In this document: positions 9,128 through 17,551 of the stretch, piece after piece
Layout of the letters: the number at the start of each line of letters is the position of its first letter
Numbering within the stretch: the first letter of the stretch is position 1
Source: Syntrophomonadaceae bacterium
GTDB taxonomy: Bacteria; Bacillota; Ch66; Ch109
Length of the DNA: 34,784 bases
Reading direction: 5' to 3'
Assembly (NCBI GenBank): GCA_012519455.1
Contig: JAAYQE010000004.1
Coordinates: 1 to 34,784, forward strand
Notes under the pieces: model-generated
What the model was told of the DNA's origin: nothing
The model's database searches: none
What the model saw: the letters and a program-made list of their open reading frames with translations, nothing else
Program-made: the position numbers and the translations under genes

Positions 9128-10924
9128 CTAATGACTTTTCAACTGGTTGATGATCTTTTTCAGCCACGTCAACCATTGAAGGTAGTTCTGTCCAGCCAGC
9201 GTATAAAAATCCAGACGATCCTTTAAACCTATTTCCTGAAGGTACTGTTCTGTTAAACGCAGACGTTTTTTTGCGCGATGGTTGCCATACTGATGCTGGC
9301 AGGCTCCGGAATGACAGGAGCAGATTAGTACCTTATCCGCACCGTCCTCTAAGCACCTTAAAACGGTTAAATCATCAATCCAGCCGGCACAGGCTACTGG
9401 GTAGACCGCAATCTCCGCTAATATCCCTAGTTTTAGCTGCGGCCTATAAAATGGTAATAGTCGGGTTAAAGTTTGGACCGCTAAAAACCCGGACTGACGA
9501 CAGGCTAAAACCACTAACCGTACTGGCCCTTGATTACCCGAAAAATCCTCTCTTGTCCTGGCTTGATAGAGTTCTCCGTTGTCCAGCATGAAAAAATGCC
9601 ATCCCGAGTCTGGGTCTAGTTTTGATTCCGGTTGCAACGGATCCGCCCCATTGATCGCCTGGGCCGGACATTCCGCAATACAAATCCCACACCCCTGACA
9701 GGCTTCTGGATGGATCCAAGCAGCTTGTTTATATAGTTTACCGTGAGAAGATCTTTTTGTACAATCCGTTATCTCTATCGCGCGGTGCGGACAAACACGG
9801 AAACAAGTAAGACAAACTTCACAAAGCAGCGGATCCACTTGGGCCAAAAGTAAGGTTTTTTCTCGGCTTGAACCCTGACCCAGATCGACGGCTACGCCAG
9901 CCACTTCTTCAGGTAAATCCATAAGCCTCAGTAGACCACGAGCCATGCCGACACAATAAATTCCTTTCCGGTTCGTTTGCCCCCCCCATGCGTGTAGAGT
10001 ATCCGACAATAAAAAACCATCCGGACCAGTAGGTAATCCCGCTAAAGTCGCAACGGTCTCTATTTCTTTGGAAGGATAATATTCAGTCGCAGTAGCGATC
10101 AAGGTTACCGGTATCTCCCAGGGGGGAAAATGATCGGGCAAAGAAGGATCTCGATAGATTATCCTCAACTGGGCCTCCTGCTCTATCACCTGAGGAAACT
10201 CCGTATAACGATAAAACTCCACGCCAGCCTGGCGACTTTCTTGATATAAAGCTTCGATGGCCCCGGCGCCTACCGCTAATTCTTCATAAAAAATCCCTAC
10301 CCGACAATCTACTTGTTGTTTTAAAACCAGAGCGCACTTTATAGCCAGCAAGGTGTTAGGCGCTGCCTCTAAACCGCCTGGTCCCAGTAATATTCCTACG
10401 TTATGACCAGCAGCCCAAACCGAAAGCCCGTCGCGCTCCGGTCTACCCGAGGAACTAGCAAGGACTGGCGTAAGCCGGGTAGTTAGATCGCTCAGCGTTA
10501 TGGTTTCTTCCAACGGCCTTGAAGAGTTAGCAGGACCTGGCCACCCCCATGCTAGCGTTGATACCGGTAAAGCATCTAGGGCAATCACTACCGCCTTACC
10601 CCTTAGATCTCTTACTTCCCCGTTTTCTAATTGTATGCGCAAAATATATTCTCCGACTTGACCGGACCAGTCGAGCAAAGCTACCGCTTTAATTTTCTCC
10701 CAACTAGATTCTATCCGCCCCTTTTCCAAGGCTTCCTGCTTAAGCAGCCAGTCCAGGGGTAAATCCGCCACTGGTCCCCATTTGATTTGCACAATCTTAT
10801 GCGCCGAGGAAAGCCTTTGGGCCGCATAATCTGCGGTTATTCCAGCCCCTAATACGAGTACCGGCTGCACCTTATGCTTATTTAGGGCCCCACTAATTGG
10901 CTCCACCGCTACCTGCTGCTTCAT
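9128..10924 (-). CDS. Degenerate HdrA-like domain + 2x[4Fe-4S] ferredoxin + MvhD-like domain fusion
   Basis: 598 aa; N-terminal Rossmann-like but non-canonical LVLGAGITADYAAQRL; CEVCLTCFRVCPHRAIE and CQGCGICIAECPAQAI clusters; C-terminal MvhD-like LACRQSG...ACAGWID...EDGADKVLICSCHSGACQHQYGN. Confidence 0.85.
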   Translation of the reverse strand: MKQQVAVEPISGALNKHKVQPVLVLGAGITADYAAQRLSSAHKIVQIKWGPVADLPLDWLLKQEALEKGRIESSWEKIKAVALLDWSGQVGEYILRIQLENGEVRDLRGKAVVIALDALPVSTLAWGWPGPANSSRPLEETITLSDLTTRLTPVLASSSGRPERDGLSVWAAGHNVGILLGPGGLEAAPNTLLAIKCALVLKQQVDCRVGIFYEELAVGAGAIEALYQESRQAGVEFYRYTEFPQVIEQEAQLRIIYRDPSLPDHFPPWEIPVTLIATATEYYPSKEIETVATLAGLPTGPDGFLLSDTLHAWGGQTNRKGIYCVGMARGLLRLMDLPEEVAGVAVDLGQGSSREKTLLLAQVDPLLCEVCLTCFRVCPHRAIEITDCTKRSSHGKLYKQAAWIHPEACQGCGICIAECPAQAINGADPLQPESKLDPDSGWHFFMLDNGELYQARTREDFSGNQGPVRLVVLACRQSGFLAVQTLTRLLPFYRPQLKLGILAEIAVYPVACAGWIDDLTVLRCLEDGADKVLICSCHSGACQHQYGNHRAKKRLRLTEQYLQEIGLKDRLDFYTLAGQNYLQWLTWLKKIINQLKSH

Positions 10925-10971
10925 TCGTACCCCCCTACAATCTGGGTTTTATTTTTCATGGATACTCCATC

Positions 10972-12642
10972 CTAATACCTACCAGAACGTACAATAGAGA
11001 CGACCAACCAAAAACCCATGGCTACGGCCACTAGATACCCGATCTCGGCGATCGGTAAGGTGGCCAGAAATGATTCTGGTACCTGTTTCACAATTAGAGA
11101 AGAGCCGACAATTAAACTAGCGATTAAAATACTTAAAGAAATACGATTAGCAATCGTATTGAGGCGCCCAAAAAATCGGGGCAAATTTTGGTGTTCCAGT
11201 TGAAGCTTAATTTCTCCTTCTTCCAGTAAACCTAAAACATTTTCTACCTGACGCGGAACCCGGTGGGTAAAATCCCACAGTTCCTGCACAGTACGGGTCA
11301 AGGTCTTGCGAATCGCCTGAGGAGCTAAACGCTGCCGGATAATACCCCGGGCTAAAGGTTCAGCTAATTCGATTAAGCTAATAGTTGGATCTAATTCCTG
11401 TAAAACTCCCTCGTTAGTGATTAAACACTTAATCGCTAGCGCGAATTCAGCTGGAATACGAATCTCATAGCGAAAAGAAAGATCAATTAGTTCTTGCAGA
11501 GCTTGGCCTACCGGAATTTCTGCGAGCGGTAACCCGTAGTATTTTTGCTGTAACCGGCTCAGATCTCGACGTAAAGCAGATCGATTAATTTTACGGTGGA
11601 CGACCCCGATATCCAATAACCCGCGTAGAACTCCATCTACATCGTAGCGCACCATAGCTAAGACCAAGTTTACGGCTTTTTCACGGGTAGCTTGATCTAT
11701 GCGACCGACCTGACCAAAATCCATAAAGACAATTCGTTCTCCCGGTAAGACCGCTAAATTACCCGGATGGGGATCGGCATGAAAAAAACCAAAATAATAA
11801 ATCTGCTTCAATATCGCGTTAACCAAATGCTGGGCTACCCGTTCTAGATTATAACCGGCTTTCCGTAGTTCACTTGGCATCAATTTAGTGCCCTCAATAT
11901 ATTCGATGACTAAAATCCGACGACTAGAAAAATCCCAATAAACCTGTGGGATTACTACGGTGGGGTCATCCGCAAACAATTTATGAAAACGATCCGCATT
12001 GCGCCCTTCCAAGGAAAAATCTAGTTCCGCCCGTAGCGTTTGACTAAACTCCTCCACAATATCCACTAATCCGTAGTGTTTTCCCCAAACAGTACGAGCC
12101 TCCAACATACGGGCTAAATCAAAAAGAATCTCTAAATCGATTTCTATCGTCCGTTGAATATCCGGTCTTTGTACCTTTACTACCACTAATTCACCAGAAT
12201 GCAACCGAGCCCGGTGTACCTGAGCCATGGAAGCTGAAGCGATTGGTTCCGGGTCAAACTCACTAAACAATTCATCTAGCGGCTTTTCTTGTTCTTCATA
12301 AAATATTTCTTGTACCAAAGTATAAGAAAAAGGCGTAACCCGATCTTGTAACTTTACCAATTGATCCATAAAATCTCGAGGTATTAAATCGGGACGAGTA
12401 CTAAGGATTTGCCCCATCTTAACAAAGGTAGGTCCCAGTTCATTAAGGGCTTGGAACATCCTCTGGGGAGCGGTCCGACGTTCCTCGCGTTCGGTACCCT
12501 CCCTTATGCTCCGACGGTGTAGCAAATTACGCAATCCCGCCTGATCGATAAGATAACCAAATCCATGCCGCGCTAAGACATTGGCAATTTCCCGGTAACG
12601 ACCTAAATGTCGATAACGTTTAACCAGAGGCATGTTTAACAC
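10972..12642 (-). CDS. ABC1/AarF/UbiB family protein kinase-like protein
   Basis: LNELGPTFVKMGQILSTRPDLIP, ASASMAQVHRA, FHADPHPGNLAVLPGERIVFMDFGQVGRI; two C-terminal TM helices. Confidence 0.93.
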   Translation of the reverse strand: MLNMPLVKRYRHLGRYREIANVLARHGFGYLIDQAGLRNLLHRRSIREGTEREERRTAPQRMFQALNELGPTFVKMGQILSTRPDLIPRDFMDQLVKLQDRVTPFSYTLVQEIFYEEQEKPLDELFSEFDPEPIASASMAQVHRARLHSGELVVVKVQRPDIQRTIEIDLEILFDLARMLEARTVWGKHYGLVDIVEEFSQTLRAELDFSLEGRNADRFHKLFADDPTVVIPQVYWDFSSRRILVIEYIEGTKLMPSELRKAGYNLERVAQHLVNAILKQIYYFGFFHADPHPGNLAVLPGERIVFMDFGQVGRIDQATREKAVNLVLAMVRYDVDGVLRGLLDIGVVHRKINRSALRRDLSRLQQKYYGLPLAEIPVGQALQELIDLSFRYEIRIPAEFALAIKCLITNEGVLQELDPTISLIELAEPLARGIIRQRLAPQAIRKTLTRTVQELWDFTHRVPRQVENVLGLLEEGEIKLQLEHQNLPRFFGRLNTIANRISLSILIASLIVGSSLIVKQVPESFLATLPIAEIGYLVAVAMGFWLVVSIVRSGRY

Positions 12643-12653
12643 CTCAATCTAAG

Positions 12654-12681
12654 AAAACCCCCGGCCAAATTGGCCAGGGGC
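12654..12681 (-). terminator. Rho-independent terminator after the phasin-like gene
   Basis: - strand GCCCCTGGCCAATTTGGCCGGGGGTTTTCTT. Confidence 0.8.
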
Positions 12682-12707
12682 TCTAATTCTGGATAATAAA
12701 TTATATC

Positions 12708-13040
12708 CTATGGGTTTGCTTCTCCCGGTTTTTCTGAGGCCTGCAATCGCTCCTCCAGTACTTTGAGGCGCTCTTCCAGGTGCTTTATCTCGTCACGGGT
12801 GACCAAACCTAGTTCGGATCGCCACTGACTAATTTCTTTTTGAATAAATCCCTTCAAGGCCTCGCGCTCTTGTTCGCCCTTTTCAATCAGTTCTTTAACC
12901 ACCCGTTTGGCCTCAGTAGGCTCTATATCTTTTTTAGCTACCAGTTCATCCACGATTTCTTCGGCTTTCTCTCGAACCAAGGAAACGCCACCCAGTCCTA
13001 AAAAAAAGGCTTTCCGCATCAGATTGACCATTATGCCCAC
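12708..13040 (-). CDS. Phasin-like / poly(hydroxyalkanoate) granule-associated family coiled-coil protein
   Basis: MRKAFFLGLGGVSLVREKAEEIVDELVAKKDIEPTEAKRVVKELIEKGEQEREAL; commonly neighbours UbiB-like genes in Firmicutes. Confidence 0.75.
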   Translation of the reverse strand: MGIMVNLMRKAFFLGLGGVSLVREKAEEIVDELVAKKDIEPTEAKRVVKELIEKGEQEREALKGFIQKEISQWRSELGLVTRDEIKHLEERLKVLEERLQASEKPGEANP

Positions 13041-13135
13041 CTCCAGCCCTTGATAAATACATCATAAAGGAGCGCCGCCAGCTTGTCAAGTTAAGGGATT
13101 CTCCATCGATTATAATTAAATAACCAAAAAATGCC

Positions 13136-13165
13136 TTGAACGCCCCTCGATTTTCAGTGTAAGAT
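13136..13165 (+). promoter_or_regulatory. Candidate SigA promoter for the MBL hydrolase
   Basis: TTGAAC-18 bp-TAAGAT upstream of the + strand gene. Confidence 0.45.
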
Positions 13166-13223
13166 TATAGTGAATGCCCTTTTTTATCGAAAAATTGCGT
13201 AAAAAACTTTAAGGAGTATTATT

Positions 13224-14105
13224 ATGCTTATACCCATAACTGGTCCTATTAAGTTTATCGAAGCCCCGGACAAGGCACGTTTTCCCTATAGTCATGGATT
13301 GCTGGTAGACGATGAAATCAAAACCATCATTGATACCGGTTTCGGTGAGGAAAACCGGCGCCAATTGTCTAAAAAAAATATCCACATGATTATTAACTCC
13401 CACTTCCATGAGGATCACATGGCTTTGAATACCGCCTTTCCCGGGGTGCCCGTGTGGGCATCCCCAGAAGACGCCCCGGGTATTCGCTCCGTTCAGCATT
13501 ATCGTGCCTGGTACGGCTTCGAGTATTTTCAAGCTAGCCATATTGGAGATAAATTTATTGCTTATGTAAACTGGAAGGAAGCTCCGGTTGACCGGGAATT
13601 AACCGCAGGACAGCATTTTCAAACGGGACAAACTAGCTTTGTAGCCATCCCAACGCCGGGTCACACCCACGGACACTATGCCTTCTGGTTCCCTCAGGAA
13701 CGAATCATGTATACCGGAGATATTGATCTAGCTAGATTCGGTCCCTGGTACGGTAATCTGACCAGTGATGTAGATCAATTTATTCAATCGATCCGATTGA
13801 TTCAATCTTATCAACCATCACTGATCATAAGCTCGCATAAAGGTATCGTGGATACCGACCCACAAGCCAAACTGGAAAGGTATCTAACCCGAATTTATGA
13901 ACGGGAGGAACGTTTGCTGCATTACCTTTCCACCTTTCGTACCTTAAACGAAATCGCCCAGCAAAGGATAATTTACGGACCCCATCCTGAACCAGCTAAC
14001 ATAAATTTATATTTTGAAAGGGCCAACGTCTATATTCATCTACGGCGATTACTTAAACTAGGGTGGATTGAAGTCAAGGAAGATACCTACCGCTGTATCA
14101 AATAA
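13224..14105 (+). CDS. MBL-fold metallo-hydrolase with C-terminal winged-helix-like extension
   Basis: NSHFHEDHM, PTPGHTHGHYAF, YTGDIDLA, ISSHKG; AAGGAGTATTATT SD before the ATG. Only convincing + strand gene. Confidence 0.92.
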   Translation: MLIPITGPIKFIEAPDKARFPYSHGLLVDDEIKTIIDTGFGEENRRQLSKKNIHMIINSHFHEDHMALNTAFPGVPVWASPEDAPGIRSVQHYRAWYGFEYFQASHIGDKFIAYVNWKEAPVDRELTAGQHFQTGQTSFVAIPTPGHTHGHYAFWFPQERIMYTGDIDLARFGPWYGNLTSDVDQFIQSIRLIQSYQPSLIISSHKGIVDTDPQAKLERYLTRIYEREERLLHYLSTFRTLNEIAQQRIIYGPHPEPANINLYFERANVYIHLRRLLKLGWIEVKEDTYRCIK

Positions 14106-14113
14106 GATGGCCT

Positions 14114-15043
14114 TCAAGGAACTTCTCCAGGTTCATTTTGCTTTCGAAACCAACAATTATCGCAATCTTTTTCTGCCTCTTTACAGCAAGGCTCCATATG
14201 AATTAAGACCGAAGTATTAGCTAATTGTTCGCGAATATCGAACTCAATGGCGTCACTTAAATCGTGTACCGATACTAAGTCACGATTGCCTGGTAAGAGA
14301 ATGTGTAGATCCACATGCCGGTCCGCTCCGGCTTGCCGTGTACGCAGTTTGTGATAACCCAAAATATCCCCCGTAGCCCGATAGCTACTTAAAATATCGG
14401 TAATGATTTGCTCATCTTGCGCCGGTAAAGCTACATCAACCAGCGGCATAAACGCCCGACGGGTTAATTCCCAGGATGCTTTAATAATCAATAAGGCTAC
14501 GCCCAAAGCAATAAGGGGATCGAGGATAGACAGACCCGTAAAATGAATTAAACCCAGTCCCACGAATACCCCGACTGAAGTATAAACATCGGTCCGTAAA
14601 TGTAAGGCGTCTGCTTCGAGAGCTATGGAACCGGTTTGCCGGGCCACTCTAAACAATAAGCTAGATATGCCAAAATTCAGGGCAGCGGAGATGCCCATAA
14701 CCACCAAACCCGGGCCTACGGTAGAAACCTCTACCCCTACGATTAATTTGTCTACGGCCTCGACAATAATCCAGATCGCCGCAATAAATATTAAAATTGC
14801 TTCAATCGTGCCAGAAACATTTTCTATTTTTCCATGCCCATAACGGTGTTGTTCATCAGGAGGTAAGGAGGAAGTACGAACCGAGAAAAATGCGATTAAG
14901 GCAGCCACCAAATCTAGTCCGGAATGAATGGCCTCTGAAATCACACTAACCGAACCAATCATAAGGCCTACAACAAGTTTTAAGATAACGAGCAGCGAAT
15001 TTGAAGCTACGGAAAGGGCAGCAACCTTGGCTTTTATATCCAT
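14114..15043 (-). CDS. Cation diffusion facilitator (CDF) family transporter
   Basis: ISEAIHSGLDLVAALIAF, RYGHGKIENVSG, LEADALHLRTDVYTSVGV, C-terminal cytoplasmic domain; Cys-rich tail CCKEAEKDCDNCW. Confidence 0.93.
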   Translation of the reverse strand: MDIKAKVAALSVASNSLLVILKLVVGLMIGSVSVISEAIHSGLDLVAALIAFFSVRTSSLPPDEQHRYGHGKIENVSGTIEAILIFIAAIWIIVEAVDKLIVGVEVSTVGPGLVVMGISAALNFGISSLLFRVARQTGSIALEADALHLRTDVYTSVGVFVGLGLIHFTGLSILDPLIALGVALLIIKASWELTRRAFMPLVDVALPAQDEQIITDILSSYRATGDILGYHKLRTRQAGADRHVDLHILLPGNRDLVSVHDLSDAIEFDIREQLANTSVLIHMEPCCKEAEKDCDNCWFRKQNEPGEVP

Positions 15044-15069
15044 TTTATTAACTCCTCCAGGTTTATTTT

Positions 15070-15163
15070 ATCCAAAAACAAAAATGGGACTCCGTTTTTT
15101 AAACGAAGTCCCACGGGTTCTTGTACTCTCCCCGTTGCCACTTTGGCCCGGTCCATAAAGAAC
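15070..15163 (-). promoter_or_regulatory. Structured leader with intrinsic terminator upstream of the CDF gene
   Basis: - strand TGGGACTTCGTTTAAAAAACGGAGTCCCA (15085-15113) followed by TTTTTGTTTTT; preceded by GTTCTT/AAGAAC pairing (15158-15163 with 15117-15122) enclosing GCCA/TGGC. Confidence 0.65.
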
Positions 15164-15305
15164 TTGACTCTATACTTATGTTAGCTCAAGACATAATGAT
15201 TGACAAGTAGAGAAAAGTCCTTAATTTTAGGTTTTTATGCGTTTAGCCACCTAAAAATGAAGTTTACCGCTATTAGAACAAATTTCCGAGTAGACTCTTC
15301 ACTCC

Positions 15306-16811
15306 TCACCAGGCTAACACCAAAGCTTCAAAAGGTTGCTGATCCAAAAATTCCCCCTGCAACCGGTACATCGGAACCAGCAGCGCCTCATCGTTATCCT
15401 TAGCTAAATAAACTATAAACGGTTCAATTTTCCTTACCTGTACCAGATTAGTAGGAGCAAGGGAATCGGTAACCGCGTTAAAAGACCTCCTCCCTAAATC
15501 TAACCCCATCCAGTAATCCCCGTTTATTAAACGCGTTTGAACTAGTTCCCGGGTTAGGGGTATCTCTTCACTCAATGGTTCAAAATTATGCAACCGGCCC
15601 GATAGAGCAACTACCTCGCCAGTGTATTGGTCAATGATAACTCGCACCGTTTCCCCGAGAAGATTTAAACTGTCAATCTGCTGCTGGAAAACAAGGTCAT
15701 AAGTACCGCCAGCTGCATTAACGGAAATTCCTTGGTTGTTTGAAAAATGGTAATCGCCAAGGGTCCGTAAAACCGTATCTGCTTTTTGGATAGCTGGTTC
15801 TACTCCAATCGCCCTTTGGCTGCTAAGGGTAAACGCAGCCCTTTTATCACGAATAAACTCAATGGTCGTTACCGGCCCTACCGTGATCCGTAAATTAGCA
15901 TCGCTTTGGATAAGCCGGTAGCCGTTTGCTTCCTGAACCATTTTTTCTTGCGGCAAGCCAAGACATTGCGCTAAATTTTGCACCGCTTCTGGGGTGATTC
16001 CGGCAGCCGCAGCATAGAATATTCTTGCCGTATCCAATTCAACAGCCGCCGCCTGCGCAAAATCAAATTTTAGGGGTACGGGGTTATCTCGGCCGATAGT
16101 AAAGTTCTGGGTTAATAATTGATGAAGGTTAAACTGGTCCTCAAATAAACCTACCGAAGTTTTTGCGGCTAAACCCAGACCCCGCCCCGGTAGGGCCCCG
16201 GAACCGGCTTTAATAGTTCCTACGGTCTCGGGGACTGCTAAAGCCGGTTGGAAGTCCGATGGTGTTATACCGTAATTGGGGTCCCCGGGAATCTTTTTAT
16301 GGTTCTTCGAAGCTGAATTCGGATCAGAATCCGTATTCTCAACTTCCTCCTGTATCTCTTTTTCTTGCTTTAACCCCAGTACCTCCATATCTTTTTCCGG
16401 CTCTGTTTCCTTACTTTTCGATTGGCTTTCCTCCCCATTTCCGAACGATATTGCTTGGTCTGGCACTACGGCTATTTTCCATCCCTGGTCTTCGGGAGTG
16501 GAAACCAATTGATTTTTGCTCGGACCTAGTTGAGCATACCCCCAGGTAAACACCCCTAGAATTAGTACCGCAGCTACCGTGGCTACAGACCACCACCGGC
16601 GCCCCTTTCTTTTTAAGGGAACTCCCTGGATATTTTTAGCTTCCAGCATAAGCCTCTCTTTTAATTGATCCCGAAAATCCGTTATCCTTGGTTTCGGATA
16701 AGCATCCTGGTAATACTCGTATAATTCTTGTTCTACTTTCAAGAGTTCCGCCCTTTCCTGCTCATCCATATCCTCGGTCTCTAATAGCTCACGCATTTCC
16801 CTATATTCCAC
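15306..16811 (-). CDS. Anti-sigma-like single-TM protein with large C-terminal YcdB/YcdC-like extracytoplasmic region
   Basis: Overlaps the ECF sigma gene by 11 nt; cytoplasmic N-terminus, TM WWSVATVAAVLILGVFTWGYAQL, long extracellular segment with PepSY/YcdB-like VNAAGGTYDLVFQQQIDSLNLLGETVRVIIDQYTGEVVALS. Confidence 0.75.
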   Translation of the reverse strand: MEYREMRELLETEDMDEQERAELLKVEQELYEYYQDAYPKPRITDFRDQLKERLMLEAKNIQGVPLKRKGRRWWSVATVAAVLILGVFTWGYAQLGPSKNQLVSTPEDQGWKIAVVPDQAISFGNGEESQSKSKETEPEKDMEVLGLKQEKEIQEEVENTDSDPNSASKNHKKIPGDPNYGITPSDFQPALAVPETVGTIKAGSGALPGRGLGLAAKTSVGLFEDQFNLHQLLTQNFTIGRDNPVPLKFDFAQAAAVELDTARIFYAAAAGITPEAVQNLAQCLGLPQEKMVQEANGYRLIQSDANLRITVGPVTTIEFIRDKRAAFTLSSQRAIGVEPAIQKADTVLRTLGDYHFSNNQGISVNAAGGTYDLVFQQQIDSLNLLGETVRVIIDQYTGEVVALSGRLHNFEPLSEEIPLTRELVQTRLINGDYWMGLDLGRRSFNAVTDSLAPTNLVQVRKIEPFIVYLAKDNDEALLVPMYRLQGEFLDQQPFEALVLAW

Positions 16812-17343
16812 AGGTTACACCTTCTTTCCCAAGAACCGAACGCAAACGCTTTAGGGCACGTAAAGACATAGCTTTAACCGCTCCCTCAGTACGATTGGTA
16901 GCTTTAGCAATATCCTTAAATTTCATATCTTCCAGATAATGCATCCGCAGTACTTCCTGTTGATCCGAATTAAGTAATTGCATAGCCTGATTAATCCACT
17001 CACGGTTTTCTACTTGTTCAAACTCCGGTTCAATTTCTATAATCTCCGGCGCATCGAAACAATAATATCGATTAGCCCGCCGGAAATAGTCGATCGTTGA
17101 GTTTTTCGCAATACGATATAACCATACAATAATGGGCTTACCGGTTGGCTTAAAAGTATTAATAGCCCGAAAGGCTTTAAGAAAAGTATCAGAAACGATA
17201 TCCTGGGTTTCTGGGTGACTTTTGACTTGGTTGTACACATAGTAATAGATCCGATCAAAATGAAGTTCATATAGTTCACCAAACGCCTCTGGCTCAACCT
17301 TGGCCCGACGTATCAATTCTTCTTCTATGGAAACCGGTACCAC
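16801..17343 (-). CDS. ECF-type RNA polymerase sigma factor
   Basis: Region 2 FGELYELHFDRIYYYVYNQVKSHPETQDIVSDTFLKAFRAINTFKP...VWLYRIAKNSTIDYFRR; region 4 LNSDQQEVLRMHYLEDMKFKDIAKATNRTEGAVKAMSLRALKRLR. Confidence 0.93.
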   Translation of the reverse strand: MVPVSIEEELIRRAKVEPEAFGELYELHFDRIYYYVYNQVKSHPETQDIVSDTFLKAFRAINTFKPTGKPIIVWLYRIAKNSTIDYFRRANRYYCFDAPEIIEIEPEFEQVENREWINQAMQLLNSDQQEVLRMHYLEDMKFKDIAKATNRTEGAVKAMSLRALKRLRSVLGKEGVTCGI

Positions 17344-17466
17344 TTACTCACGTCCTTTTTTAGAACCAAAGCCCTTCATTAAATATAACGTTATACCTAG
17401 TTAATAGGATACTAAATATCTAAGGATAAAGAAATCATAAAAACATGGCTTGGCCTCAATTCTCTT

Positions 17467-17499
17467 TAAAAAAATACCCCTCCAACTTAAAAGGAGGGG
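17467..17499 (-). terminator. Rho-independent terminator of the nuo operon
   Basis: - strand CCCCTCCTTTTAAGTTGGAGGGG followed by TATTTTTTT, 3' of nuoN. Confidence 0.85.
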
Positions 17500-17551
17500 T
17501 TGAATTTTACCTTATAAACTCACATAAGGTTTTCTCAAGTCAACTTGAAAT

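Noticed and set aside
9128-10924. Interpretation of the 598-aa Hdr fusion as a pseudogene
   Set aside because: The frame is fully open with intact ferredoxin motifs and C-terminal domain and sits in a tight operon; altered motifs more likely reflect divergence than decay.
13209-13541. - strand 110-aa ORF opposite the MBL hydrolase
   Set aside because: Overlaps a clearly coding + strand gene with conserved HxHxDH motif; no homologous signature.
16259-16549. Antisense ORFs within the anti-sigma gene (16259-16549, 16276-16512, 16411-16596)
   Set aside because: Shadow ORFs in the Ser/Glu-rich linker of the real - strand gene; no domains or SD.
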